Shown: positions 36,756-44,808, counted from the stretch's first letter. The stretch: DNA of 64,000 nt from Mucilaginibacter gossypii (GCF_900100945.1 NZ_FNCG01000003.1:248001-312000); one strand, 5' to 3'. Notes: generated by a model not told the origin, from the letters alone. Made by a program: numbers and translations.

Positions 36756-39161
36756 TTACCCGTTCCATACACGCTGCATTTCATCGGTGGCACCATTGTC
36801 GCGCTTGGCCGTTTTGAAGGTTTTGCCGAAACGATAGGTGAACGCAAGCACCACCACGCGGCTATCACGCTTAATCTTAAAATACTCGGTGGCGTTAGGG
36901 AACTGCGTTAAGCCTTCCATGGCGTTGGTATAGAATATATCGCGCATGCTCAACTTCAGGGTGGCCTTCTTTTTAAGTACCGACATGCCCAGCCCTGCCG
37001 ATAGTTGCCCGGTAGGGTATAGCCGTTCCTGCACATCGTTGCGGGCGCGGGTGGTGTAAAAGCCCGATAGCTCGCCTGTAAAACGTTTGCCCATGGTAAA
37101 CTGGTTGCTGGCGTTGAGGTTAAGCTGGTTAATATCTGAGGTGTAATGATTGCCGTTAAAGCCGCTCAGCTTTTTGTAATTGTACAGTGCCTGTGCGGTT
37201 AGCGTCCACCAGTTGGTGGGGGAGGCCGTGACAGCTTCGGATACGCCGATGATATACGTGCGCCCCACGTTGCCCTGTGTATACAGCAAGATGCCCGCAA
37301 GGGTAGGGTCGCTCAAAAAGATCTGCGAAAAGTAGTTGTTGATATTATTGTAAGATAGGGTGGTGGTGAGCAGGTTTTTGTATTGATGGCTCAGCTCCAG
37401 GTTCCAGCTGTATTGCGGCAAAATGTAGGGGTTGCCGGTTTGATAGGTGTACTTGTTAATGATAAAATAGAAGGGATTAAGCGTTTGGTAAACCGGGCGA
37501 TCAATGCGGCGGCTTACTGTTAAAGTAAAGCTATTGGCAGTATCAGCCTGGTAACTGAAATAGCCGCTGGGAAAAAAGCTGCCGTAGTTGCGCGAAAAGG
37601 CCGAATCTTTTTGCAGCACATTACCCAGTTGATGGGCGTGATAATCGGTATGCTCATAACGCAAACCTAACTGGTAGGAAATGTCCTTATGCTTGCGTTC
37701 CCATTGCGTGTATATGGCGTGGATATTCTCACTATAAAGGAAATGGTTACTGCGGGTCAGGTCGTCAGTCCATTGGCCCGCATTGAGGTTTTGATAACCG
37801 GCAGAATTATCGGTACTGCTGTGTGCCGATTTCCAGCCCGCCTGAAATTGGCCATCGCTGTCGGTTTTAAGCGTATAGTCGGCTTTGCCCGAGAGTATGT
37901 TGATGCCGGTGGGGATGTTGGCGCGTGTAGACTCGTTATAACCGCCGGTGGTTTGCAGGCGGTTGTTAAAATTCTGATCGCTGGTAATGTTGTAGTGCAG
38001 CCAGTCGGCATCAGCGCTGATGTCCTGGGTTTTGCTGATGGCATGGCGGAGGCTCAGGCTCACCTGGCCGTTTTTAAACCGGCTGTTGTTGGCGTTATCG
38101 GTAGCGATGACCGAATCTGCCGCGCCACTGGAGTTGAGCCAGCGCGCCGAAGCCGTATTGTTACCCTCGCGGTGGATCATGGTTCCGCCAAGCACAATGC
38201 CAACCGTTGTTTTAGGCGAAACTTCATAGTCCAACCCCGCTTTGGCCGTATTGTTCAGCAGTGTGCCGGTGAAGTGTGATGGCTGGTCCAGCGTTGCGGT
38301 GGTCGCTCCGTCGGCGCCGGTGTATTTACGCAGCGCGTACAGGTTGGTAAGATACTTCTGCCGGCTGATATTGTAATTAAAGAAAGTGCTGACCCGCCCG
38401 GCGCGGTAATTGAGCGTGAGCGTGTTATTGGTTTTGAAGTAAACACCCTGCGCCGCCGTGACCGTAACGGACCCGTTGAAACCCTTTTGCCGGTTCTTTT
38501 TGGTTTTAATGTTGATGATCCCCGCATTGCCGCTGGCATCATACCTGGCCGTAGGATTGGCAATCAGTTCAATCTGCGCTACCTGGGTGGAGCTCATGCT
38601 GCTGAGCAGGTTGTTGAGGTCGGCGCCGGAGAGGTAGGTTGGTTTGCCGTCTATCATCACCAGCACCCCGGGCTTGCCTTGTAAAGAAATGCCGCCATTA
38701 CGGTCGACCATTACCCCCGGCGATTTCTCCAATACCTCCAGTACCGTGGCGCCCACATTGGTTACCGAGGCATCAACGTTTACGATCACCTTTCCCTGCT
38801 TCACTTCTACCGGCGGCGTTTTGGCGGTGATGTTCACCTCTTTTAGTACAGTACTCAGGGCTTGTATGCGGATGGTATCCTGCTTGATATTCTCCGCAAT
38901 GGTATAGCTGCGGGTGGTTCGGGGCTGATAACCCATATAAGTTACCGAGAAGCTGAATGCTCCCTGCGTAATGTTCTGAAACCTGGCCTGGCCGCGGGCG
39001 TTAGTTACGATCATACTGACCTGCTTATTAGCCTGGATCAGTTTAATGGTGGCGCCATCGGCGGGCTGGGCATTTTCTTTAACAACTATCAGCGTAAACT
39101 GCTGCGCAAAGCCGCCCAGGGGTAACAGGGCCAGTAGAAAGAGTAAAAGTGTACGGGTCAT
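36756..39161 (-). CDS. TonB-dependent outer-membrane receptor (barrel with carboxypeptidase-regulatory plug)
   Basis: Outer-membrane protein of 801 residues with a signal peptide (LLLFLLALLPLGGFAQQ). Residues about 25-115 form a carboxypeptidase-regulatory-like beta sandwich, followed by a plug (VNVDASVTNVGATVLEVLEKSPGV, GVLVMIDGKPTYLSGADL) and a long barrel rich in aromatic-bordered strands, ending in TYRFGKTFKTAKR and a short charged tail. It resembles Bacteroidota outer membrane beta-barrel proteins that lack a SusD partner; substrate unknown (metal, peptide or vitamin possible). The proximity to the thiamin operon is suggestive but the genes are separated by DedA and repeats. Confidence 0.88.
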   Translation of the reverse strand: MTRTLLLFLLALLPLGGFAQQFTLIVVKENAQPADGATIKLIQANKQVSMIVTNARGQARFQNITQGAFSFSVTYMGYQPRTTRSYTIAENIKQDTIRIQALSTVLKEVNITAKTPPVEVKQGKVIVNVDASVTNVGATVLEVLEKSPGVMVDRNGGISLQGKPGVLVMIDGKPTYLSGADLNNLLSSMSSTQVAQIELIANPTARYDASGNAGIINIKTKKNRQKGFNGSVTVTAAQGVYFKTNNTLTLNYRAGRVSTFFNYNISRQKYLTNLYALRKYTGADGATTATLDQPSHFTGTLLNNTAKAGLDYEVSPKTTVGIVLGGTMIHREGNNTASARWLNSSGAADSVIATDNANNSRFKNGQVSLSLRHAISKTQDISADADWLHYNITSDQNFNNRLQTTGGYNESTRANIPTGINILSGKADYTLKTDSDGQFQAGWKSAHSSTDNSAGYQNLNAGQWTDDLTRSNHFLYSENIHAIYTQWERKHKDISYQLGLRYEHTDYHAHQLGNVLQKDSAFSRNYGSFFPSGYFSYQADTANSFTLTVSRRIDRPVYQTLNPFYFIINKYTYQTGNPYILPQYSWNLELSHQYKNLLTTTLSYNNINNYFSQIFLSDPTLAGILLYTQGNVGRTYIIGVSEAVTASPTNWWTLTAQALYNYKKLSGFNGNHYTSDINQLNLNASNQFTMGKRFTGELSGFYTTRARNDVQERLYPTGQLSAGLGMSVLKKKATLKLSMRDIFYTNAMEGLTQFPNATEYFKIKRDSRVVVLAFTYRFGKTFKTAKRDNGATDEMQRVWNG

Positions 39162-39326
39162 TCAGTCAATTCAAATAATCCCGTAAGATAATCAGGCTGA
39201 GGTAGATGTTTGCAATTTAAGGTGCGAAAATATGGGTGAAAATCACTTTTTTACTTTGAAACTCACGAGTATGCCGCGTCTCAACCCAGCCCTGCATACC
39301 CGCGCCAGTTTGGGAAACTATCAGTG

Positions 39327-39653
39327 TTAACGCCTTACGCGGTTTAAATTAAAGGCAACCAGGTATTCGTACACCGGCTCGGGGGCGAAACGATCTGACG
39401 GTATCACTGTTTGTGCCTTCATCACCTGGTTCAATTGCGTTTTTACCAGGGCAAAAGTCGCTTTTAACAGTTCGGGCAGTACGCTTGTCGCTACTGTAGG
39501 ATAGTACTGTTTCTCAAAAGCTTTTTTCTCAGCGGCGGTAGCCATTTGTACCTCCCAATGTTCATTGGGTTTAAAACCATTTTCCAGAGCGGTATTTCCC
39601 AGGTCATAAATATATTCGCTGGCTTTGTAGTGTGCTGTTTGTTTGTCGGTCAT
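39327..39653 (-). CDS. Hypothetical protein (108 aa)
   Basis: A small soluble protein starting MTDKQTAHYKASEYIYDLGN and ending in basic NLNRVRR. It appears to be mostly helical (WEVQMATAAEKKAFEKQYY, LPELLKATFALVKTQL) with no membrane segment, cysteine cluster or known motif. It stands between the receptor gene and the cold-shock genes on the same strand. I do not recognise its family; codon use and composition suggest a real gene. Confidence 0.55.
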   Translation of the reverse strand: MTDKQTAHYKASEYIYDLGNTALENGFKPNEHWEVQMATAAEKKAFEKQYYPTVATSVLPELLKATFALVKTQLNQVMKAQTVIPSDRFAPEPVYEYLVAFNLNRVRR

Positions 39654-39709
39654 TGCTATTTATTGTATGAGTATATACCTCATTTGTTGTTGCAGTGGTT
39701 AATTACGGC

Positions 39710-40162
39710 TTAGTTCGCTTTAGCGACTTTGACAGCGGTAGGCCCTTTTTGCCCCTGTTCTATTTCAAAGGTAACTTTGTCATTTTCTTTGATGGCAAAA
39801 GAAGCCGCGTTGACATGAACAAAAATGCTTTCCTGGGTTTGCAGATCTTTGATGAAACCGAACCCTTTAGATTCATTAAAGAATGTTACTGTGCCTTTTC
39901 TTACAATTTCTACTTCAACTTCCTCCTGTTTTGGCGTACCAATGAGGATGTCCTGCGCCAATACCTTTTTCCGATTACCGGGGTCCTGGGGCACGGAGGT
40001 AATGTTGCCGTTTGCGTCAACATAAGCCAGCATATCTTCAAAGCCCTGTCCTTTAACAGCGTTGGCTTTACGATCTTCGGCCTTTTCTTTTTTGTCCTGT
40101 TGTTTTTTGAGCTTTTTCTTTTCGCGCTCTTTCTTGTTAAATGTTTCGGTGGATCTACCCAT
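39710..40162 (-). CDS. Cold-shock-domain protein with basic N-terminal extension
   Basis: A 150-residue RNA-binding protein; the start chosen is the ATG at 40162 (MGRSTETFNKKEREKKK), since a longer frame would enter the terminator. The first 40 residues are a highly charged lysine-rich helix (KKLKKQQDKKEKAEDRK), then a linker, and residues about 85-150 are a cold-shock domain with RNP1 (SKGFGFI) and RNP2 (SIFVHVN). This two-part form is common in Bacteroidota. Probably an RNA chaperone; the tail may aid nucleic acid or ribosome binding. Confidence 0.85.
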   Translation of the reverse strand: MGRSTETFNKKEREKKKLKKQQDKKEKAEDRKANAVKGQGFEDMLAYVDANGNITSVPQDPGNRKKVLAQDILIGTPKQEEVEVEIVRKGTVTFFNESKGFGFIKDLQTQESIFVHVNAASFAIKENDKVTFEIEQGQKGPTAVKVAKAN

Positions 40163-40182
40163 GTTTTTGATTAAGTGTAACA

Positions 40183-40215
40183 AAAAAGCATCCCCCCGGG
40201 TGGGAGGATGCTTTT
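40183..40215 (-). terminator. Terminator of cspA
   Basis: AAAAAGCATCC (40183-40193) pairs with GGATGCTTTT (40206-40215) with a G/C-rich 12-nt loop; on the minus strand the stem ends in TTTTT. It lies 19 nt after the cspA stop and just before the start of the longer cold-shock gene, so the two genes are probably separate transcripts. Confidence 0.7.
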
Positions 40216-40233
40216 AAAATGATGATATAGTGA

Positions 40234-40425
40234 TTAAGCTATTTTTACATTTACTGCATTCGGACCTTTACGGCCTTCTTCAACGTCATAACTAACGGCG
40301 CTGTTCTCACGAACATTGTCAATCAGACCTGTTGAATGAACGAAGATTTCGCTGCCACCATTATTAGGTGTGATAAATCCGAAACCTTTGGCTTCATTAA
40401 AAAATTTTACTGTTCCTTGTTGCAT
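40234..40425 (-). CDS. cspA: Cold-shock protein CspA family
   Basis: A 63-residue single cold-shock domain: MQQGTVKFFNEAKGFGFITPNNGG holds RNP1 (KGFGFI) and SEIFVHSTGL RNP2, ending in the family's KGPNAVNV strand. It is an RNA chaperone with typical length. The upstream sequence is AT-rich and includes a 7-bp inverted repeat (40472-40490), perhaps part of a long cold-responsive leader. Confidence 0.95.
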   Translation of the reverse strand: MQQGTVKFFNEAKGFGFITPNNGGSEIFVHSTGLIDNVRENSAVSYDVEEGRKGPNAVNVKIA

Positions 40426-40812
40426 TATATTGTTATTAATAAGTGTGCAATATAACTATAATTATTGATGTATTTTACTTTTCGTAAAATTATTTAACAT
40501 TTATTTAATTGGTCGATGCGAAAAAGTGCCCGGAGCTCCGGTTAAAGGGTGTTTTTGAAGTATCTTTAGTTTTTAAAAAAACCTTGGTGTGCATTTTTAT
40601 AAATGGTGTGCGTAGCCAGCATGCTGATCGTTTTGCTCTGCATCTTGTGTTGTGATCTCCTCAACCCAGAAAATTGGTTTAAATAAAACTTTATTTACCT
40701 GAACACGGGCCACAAGCGTACGCTTGCCGCAGCGGGGGCTTCGCTTTATGGCAGGGCAGTTCCGTTGTCCCTTTATGAAGTTAAGTAGGCTTTCTGCTCT
40801 TGAGGCTACGAA
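40426..40812. other. Intergenic region at the left edge of the defence island
   Basis: No gene is supported. The cspA side is AT-rich with an ATTTTAC/GTAAAAT hairpin (40472-40490). The middle holds a perfect 14-bp palindrome CAAGCGTACGCTTG (40713-40726) followed by G/C-rich sequence, which might mark an insertion boundary; no tRNA or attachment duplication was recognised. Confidence 0.4.
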
Positions 40813-42096
40813 TCATTCAGAATCTAATGAATTGAATAAATTTAATTGATCTAATTTAGGGATGGCACCATATTTACCGCTGGTATAGTCTTTATCAAAT
40901 GACGCATCGTTTCTAACAGATGGGTCTTTAAAATACAAACTACTAATACTGGTTGCGCCTGTTTCATCACGTTCGGCAAATACCATTTGATCACGGCGTA
41001 TAAACTTCTTTAATAGAGAGGTGTTGTGACAGGTACATATTAACTGGGCTCCATTTGGATTGTTATTATTAGAATTAAATAAGCCAATAATCATTTTAAG
41101 CAAATGTTCGTGAAAACGCGAATCTAATTCGTCAATCCAGAGTATTTTCCTTTCAATAAGTGCTTCAAGAATAACCCCTAACAAAGCAATATATTTTTGA
41201 GTCCCCAGGGATTCATCTTTAACCAGGTCAAATAATGTAGTATCGGTGTGTTTATTTTGATCGTCAAAAACTTTGTGAGAAGTCTTGAGATGAAAGCTCT
41301 CGTCAGCCGTAAACATGAAGTTAACAAAACTTTCAGACACTCCCATTTTTGATGCCTTTTCCTTTATTGCGGCCTCTATCCCTAAAAAATTCAAATCAGA
41401 TTTTAAAATAATATCATGTATGCGTTCACGATAAACGGGGTTCTTTAAGAGATTGCCCGTGTGGTTAATCAATCGTTCATTATCCCCGTCAAACAACACT
41501 AAAGAATTCGAAAACCATTGCGATATACTCAAGCCAATGGATACGTTGAATTGCGCCAAAACCGAAATAAACAGAGCGTTTGACCTAACCAGTTCCCTTA
41601 ATACATCGATTTTATTTTTTGGTTCATTTAGTAATCGTTTATCCACGTTAAGGGTGTTGGCGTGTCTTTTAAAAAGCTCTTCCTCTTTTCGTTTGTCTGT
41701 CATGTAAAGCCATTCATGATGAATCTCTTTACGGCTTATTATGAAACCGTATCTATATCTTATTTCTTTAAGTACAAAAATAACTTCAAATGAACTTGGG
41801 TATGAAAGCCGACTCTTGGTTAAACGAAACGGTTGTGTATCTATTTCTTGATTTGCCAAACTTTCTTTGGAAGAAGTTAAGACGAACTGTTGCATGAACT
41901 GAAAGGCTTTCAATAAATTGCTTTTTCCGGTTGCGTTGGCACCATAGACAATTCCACATTTAACAAGCTTTAAATCACGCATAAAAATTGGGTAAAAAAT
42001 GTTACCCGGATTTTCTTTTATGGTACCGGCATCCATTCGGAACCGGGTGTTGTTTTTGAAAGAAAGGTAATTTTCGACTGAAAATTCAATAAGCAT
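40813..42096 (-). CDS. AAA15-family ATPase (AbiLi/RloA-like), putative defence protein
   Basis: A 427-residue ABC/SMC-like ATPase of the COG1106 group. The start is the ATG at 42096 (MLIEFSVENYLSFKN); this opening is a hallmark of OLD/AAA15 proteins. Walker A is GANATGKS (residues 52-59), Walker B lies in RKILWIDELDSRF (about 320), and an H-loop-type TCHNTSLLKK follows. The middle is a helical insertion. Relatives AbiLi/RloA form abortive-infection systems with an RloB-type nuclease partner, but no such partner is adjacent; some AAA15 proteins act alone. It is divergent from the CBASS operon, shares its palindromic regulatory region and is AT-rich like it. A defence role is inferred from family and context. 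Confidence 0.8.
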   Translation of the reverse strand: MLIEFSVENYLSFKNNTRFRMDAGTIKENPGNIFYPIFMRDLKLVKCGIVYGANATGKSNLLKAFQFMQQFVLTSSKESLANQEIDTQPFRLTKSRLSYPSSFEVIFVLKEIRYRYGFIISRKEIHHEWLYMTDKRKEEELFKRHANTLNVDKRLLNEPKNKIDVLRELVRSNALFISVLAQFNVSIGLSISQWFSNSLVLFDGDNERLINHTGNLLKNPVYRERIHDIILKSDLNFLGIEAAIKEKASKMGVSESFVNFMFTADESFHLKTSHKVFDDQNKHTDTTLFDLVKDESLGTQKYIALLGVILEALIERKILWIDELDSRFHEHLLKMIIGLFNSNNNNPNGAQLICTCHNTSLLKKFIRRDQMVFAERDETGATSISSLYFKDPSVRNDASFDKDYTSGKYGAIPKLDQLNLFNSLDSE

Positions 42097-42139
42097 GGTA
42101 TTAGTTATTAACACATTATCGGTGATTTCTCACTCGAAT

Positions 42140-42147
42140 CAAATATA
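42140..42147 (-). promoter_or_regulatory. Candidate -7 element of the AAA15 ATPase gene
   Basis: TATATTTG on the minus strand matches TAnnTTTG and lies 44 nt before the ATPase ATG. No clear -33 TTG was found; the 23-bp palindrome begins 29 nt upstream. Confidence 0.35.
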
Positions 42148-42176
42148 TATGTTTAATTGTGGATAATTAAATGTAT

Positions 42177-42199
42177 ATTTTGTGAAAATTTCACAAAAT
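42177..42199. promoter_or_regulatory. 23-bp palindromic operator between ATPase and CBASS genes
   Basis: ATTTTGTGAAA (42177-42187) and TTTCACAAAAT (42189-42199) are perfect inverted repeats around one central base. The site lies between the two divergent promoters, where a dimeric repressor or activator could control both. No cognate regulator is coded inside the island. Confidence 0.55.
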
Positions 42200-42216
42200 C
42201 ACAAAAATGTTATAAT

Positions 42217-42224
42217 TAGCTTTG
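42217..42224 (+). promoter_or_regulatory. Candidate -7 element of the CBASS operon
   Basis: TAGCTTTG matches TAnnTTTG, 44 nt before the CD-NTase ATG; the palindrome occupies the region where the -33 box would be, so a bound regulator would affect this promoter directly. Confidence 0.4.
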
Positions 42225-42267
42225 GGTATTAATTGATTATTAGAACGTTTTTTTAAAGTTGAAAATT

Positions 42268-43011
42268 ATGGCAGATTGTAACAACTTATTTTTGGATTAC
42301 AACAAAGTTATCACTCCGACAAGTATTCAGCGTCAGAAAATGAAAACCTCTCGTAAATCTTTGGAGACTAAAATATCTAACAAGCTTTACGATAAACTTG
42401 GCGTGTACCCTACCTTTTTTACACAAGGCTCTGATGCACCTAAATTCAAAACTATTATAATTAAGGAAGATAGTACGTTTGATTCTGACAGGGGTGTTTA
42501 TTTACCCGGCAAACCTAATGTAAGTGGTGAGACTGTTCAAGGCTATATATATGATGCAGTTAAAGACCATACGAAAGATGGTGCACAACATCGTAAAAAA
42601 TGTGTCCGTGTGCTGTTTCAATGTGAATACAATATTGATTTTCCTGCATACTATGAGGTTGAAGGCGAGGATTATGCTTACATGGCGGTAAAAGGAGAAG
42701 ATTGGCTCAAAGACGATCCATGGCACATGATTACTTGGTTGACTCAATTTAAAGATGCTGACGGCCAATTTATAAGAATGATAAAGTATTTAAAAGGTTG
42801 GACATCTAAACGTAAATCACAAGGAAAAATGCCAAGTGGGATTGCATTAGCAGTTTGGGCAGCGAGACACTTTTCAATAGAAGACGGGCGTGATGATAAA
42901 TGCTTTTTAAATTTATTAAAGGGCATTAAGTCTGCAATACAATTTTCAGTTAGTTGTTATGCTCCAGTCGAACCGTTCGATGATTTAACTGCTAAACTTA
43001 GTAAAAGATAA
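42268..43011 (+). CDS. CBASS CD-NTase (DncV/cGAS-like), catalytic part; frame broken
   Basis: Nucleotidyltransferase expected to make a cyclic oligonucleotide alarm signal on phage infection. The start is the ATG at 42268 (MADCNNLFLDYNKVITPT). The polymerase-beta fold is visible: GS at 54-55 (FTQGSDAPK), the DxD pair D72/D74 in FDSDRGVYLPG and the third acidic residue D124 in NIDFPAYYE; IKYLKGWTSKRK belongs to the helical part. The GVYLP and IDxPxYY motifs place it with DncV/CdnB/CdnG-like enzymes rather than CdnE. The frame ends at TAA 43011, but the family's C-terminal section continues at once in the +1 frame; removing one A from AAAA at 43003-43006 restores about 334 residues. Whether this is a mutation, a sequencing error or programmed shifting is open. 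First gene of a three-gene operon. Confidence 0.85.
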   Translation: MADCNNLFLDYNKVITPTSIQRQKMKTSRKSLETKISNKLYDKLGVYPTFFTQGSDAPKFKTIIIKEDSTFDSDRGVYLPGKPNVSGETVQGYIYDAVKDHTKDGAQHRKKCVRVLFQCEYNIDFPAYYEVEGEDYAYMAVKGEDWLKDDPWHMITWLTQFKDADGQFIRMIKYLKGWTSKRKSQGKMPSGIALAVWAARHFSIEDGRDDKCFLNLLKGIKSAIQFSVSCYAPVEPFDDLTAKLSKR

Positions 43012-43273
43012 TTTTTTAGAAGAGTTGACATTGTTTTGCGATGATGCACAGAAAGCCGTCGACGAAGAAGATCAGTTTGAGGCGTCAAAAGTATGGCGTA
43101 AGTATTTAGGCGATAGATTTCCAGAAGGCCTGAGTAAGGAAGATGAGAAACGTCAATCTGCACTTTTAGCTTCGGCTGGGATCGTTACCTCTGGGGCTTA
43201 TTTAGGAAGGAGCGGGAACATTAATTCTACAACAGGAGTTGCACACTTAGCACACAGAAATTATGGGGGCTAA
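42989..43273 (+). pseudogene. C-terminal segment of the CBASS CD-NTase in the +1 frame
   Basis: This frame is open from 42989 to 43273 and reads KDNFLEELTLFCDDAQKAVDE, then ASKVWRKYLGDRFPEG, which is the conserved end of CD-NTases (a helix with DA, then W-x-x-x-G-D-R-F-P). It ends NSTTGVAHLAHRNYGG, a flexible tail with Gly-Gly, like the tails joined by Cap2/E2 enzymes. A TTG at 43025 is its only early start codon and no separate function is expected. Its end overlaps the E2 gene start by 11 nt. Confidence 0.75.
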
Positions 43274-43694
43274 GAAATTGTATTTACCCTTTAAAGGTAT
43301 CAACCCAATCAAGGTATTATTTAACGAAAAATATTTACTTGAAAAAGCATATGATTTTTTGAATGTGGCTATTCGTGGCAATACATTGTTTGCAGTAGGC
43401 TTTTGTCAACCAAGCGAGTATTCAGCAATTTATCGGTATAAATTAAGATTTACGCCTGGTTTGAGACCAAAAGTATTCACCTGCGAGCCCCGAATTATCT
43501 ATAATAATGATATTCATATGTACAGTAGTGATCACAGCTTGTGTTTATATTATCCTAAAGATTACAGCTTTACCAGCTTGTCTAATTTGTATAATACAAT
43601 CATACCTTGGACACATGAATGGTATCTTTATTACGAGCTTTATCTGCTAAAAGGTAAATGGCTACATCCTTACGTTGATCACAAAAAAATATAA
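43263..43694 (+). CDS. E2-like conjugating protein of type II-short CBASS
   Basis: A 143-residue protein resembling the stand-alone E2-like partners of CBASS. Recognisable features: YRYKLRFTPGLRPKVFTCEP (beta meander), HMYSSDHSLCLYYPKD with Cys94 at the catalytic position, and the C-terminal block IIPWTHEWYLYYELYLLKGKWLHPYVDH, which I recognise from CBASS E2 proteins. In described systems Cap2 (E1-E2) or E2-only proteins form a thioester with, or conjugate, the CD-NTase C-terminal glycine and prime its activity. The upstream CD-NTase ends Tyr-Gly-Gly, matching that role. No E1, JAB/Cap3 protease or ubiquitin-like gene is present. TIR-STING begins 3 nt after its stop. Assignment is by motif; no search was run. 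Confidence 0.78.
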   Translation: MGAKKLYLPFKGINPIKVLFNEKYLLEKAYDFLNVAIRGNTLFAVGFCQPSEYSAIYRYKLRFTPGLRPKVFTCEPRIIYNNDIHMYSSDHSLCLYYPKDYSFTSLSNLYNTIIPWTHEWYLYYELYLLKGKWLHPYVDHKKI

Positions 43695-43697
43695 TTT

Positions 43698-44666
43698 ATG
43701 GACTTCAAACCACATGTTTTTATTGGTTCTTCAAAGGAAGGGCTATACATAGCTGAGGCGTTAAAAGAACGTTTAAATGATTTGGTAGAAATCACGATAT
43801 GGACAAATGCTTTTGATAATGTAAAAAGCAATTTCTCAAATTTAACCTCTAAAATTGCATTATATGATTATGCCGTGATTATTGCAACTGCGGACGATAC
43901 CATCGTTTCACGAAAGAAAAGTAGCAAAGGCGCAAGAGATAACGTTTTATTTGAATTTGGATTATTTACTGGCGGCTTGGGCGCATCACGAGCTATATAT
44001 ATCCTTGAAAAAGGGTCGAAGATCCCGACAGATTTGTTAGGGGTAACATTTCCTTTTTTATCGAGTCAAGGAGATGTTGATTTTATTGCTTCCGTCGATA
44101 ACTGCGCTGAAAGTATTCGAGAGCATATCAAATCGAAAGAGGATACATTTGATCTCGGCTTTTTACCTTCTACAGCTTTAGCCTATGGTTACTTCAAAAA
44201 TTTTGTCGAGAAAACAGTCAAACGTTTATTAGAAGATAAGAGAGATAAAAAAGAGTTTGCTTTAAAAAATGGAGATGTCTTTTTCATCAAGGCTTTGACA
44301 TTTACAATTCTTATACCCGATGATCTTAGTGACGATATGTTTAATAAGGTTGCGGGCAAAAGATTGAAAAGTGGATGGGTGAAATTACAAGTTGCTCCAC
44401 AAGATGATATTCGAGATTATGACTTCTCCGTTGATATCTCCAAAGCCGAACATGGCGAAATGCACTTAGTTGATATACCTTATACATTAAATGCTTTGAA
44501 TATGGCTATCGATTTGTATTCCGCTAAAGAACACTTAGGAAAGAATACACGCGAACAGGTGTTGGAATACCGCGAGATAAGGAATTTTAAAAGGACATTA
44601 GAATATCTTATAAAAAAGAGTGCTATATGCAAAGATATAGTCAAAATTGAAATTGTAGATGTTTAA
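43698..44666 (+). CDS. cap12: TIR-STING effector (Cap12-like)
   Basis: A 322-residue cytosolic effector. Residues about 5-150 form the TIR-like nucleotide-hydrolase domain (PF10137-type): HVFIGSSKEGLYIAEALKERL, TIWTNAFD, DYAVIIATADD, and the active-site strand RDNVLFEFGLFTGGLG with candidate catalytic Glu86. Residues about 158-322 read as a bacterial STING domain: LAYGYFKNFVEKTV, a TFTILIPDDLSD strand, and DIPYTLNALNMAIDLYSA, the conserved DxP(T)TL ligand-lid region. Characterised bacterial TIR-STINGs bind cyclic di-GMP, form filaments and destroy NAD+, killing the infected cell. It is the last gene of the CBASS operon. Most described STING operons use CdnE synthases without accessory genes, so the E2 partner here is unusual. 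Confidence 0.85.
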   Translation: MDFKPHVFIGSSKEGLYIAEALKERLNDLVEITIWTNAFDNVKSNFSNLTSKIALYDYAVIIATADDTIVSRKKSSKGARDNVLFEFGLFTGGLGASRAIYILEKGSKIPTDLLGVTFPFLSSQGDVDFIASVDNCAESIREHIKSKEDTFDLGFLPSTALAYGYFKNFVEKTVKRLLEDKRDKKEFALKNGDVFFIKALTFTILIPDDLSDDMFNKVAGKRLKSGWVKLQVAPQDDIRDYDFSVDISKAEHGEMHLVDIPYTLNALNMAIDLYSAKEHLGKNTREQVLEYREIRNFKRTLEYLIKKSAICKDIVKIEIVDV

Positions 44667-44808
44667 TGACTTTAAATTCTCGCTAACCGGCGGAGTACGC
44701 AACATTTGATGTTTTGGTGGGTACTCGTGACTGTCTCAACTATATAAGTGACAAAACACCAGCCGGATCAAGCAATCAATACATCACCCCCCGGCATAAA
44801 CCTAAAAC

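Noticed and set aside
43011..43018. T6 run after the CD-NTase stop as the frameshift site
   Set aside because: The frame-1 TAA (43009-43011) precedes the T run, so slippage there cannot rescue the frame; the change must lie at or before the AAAA run.
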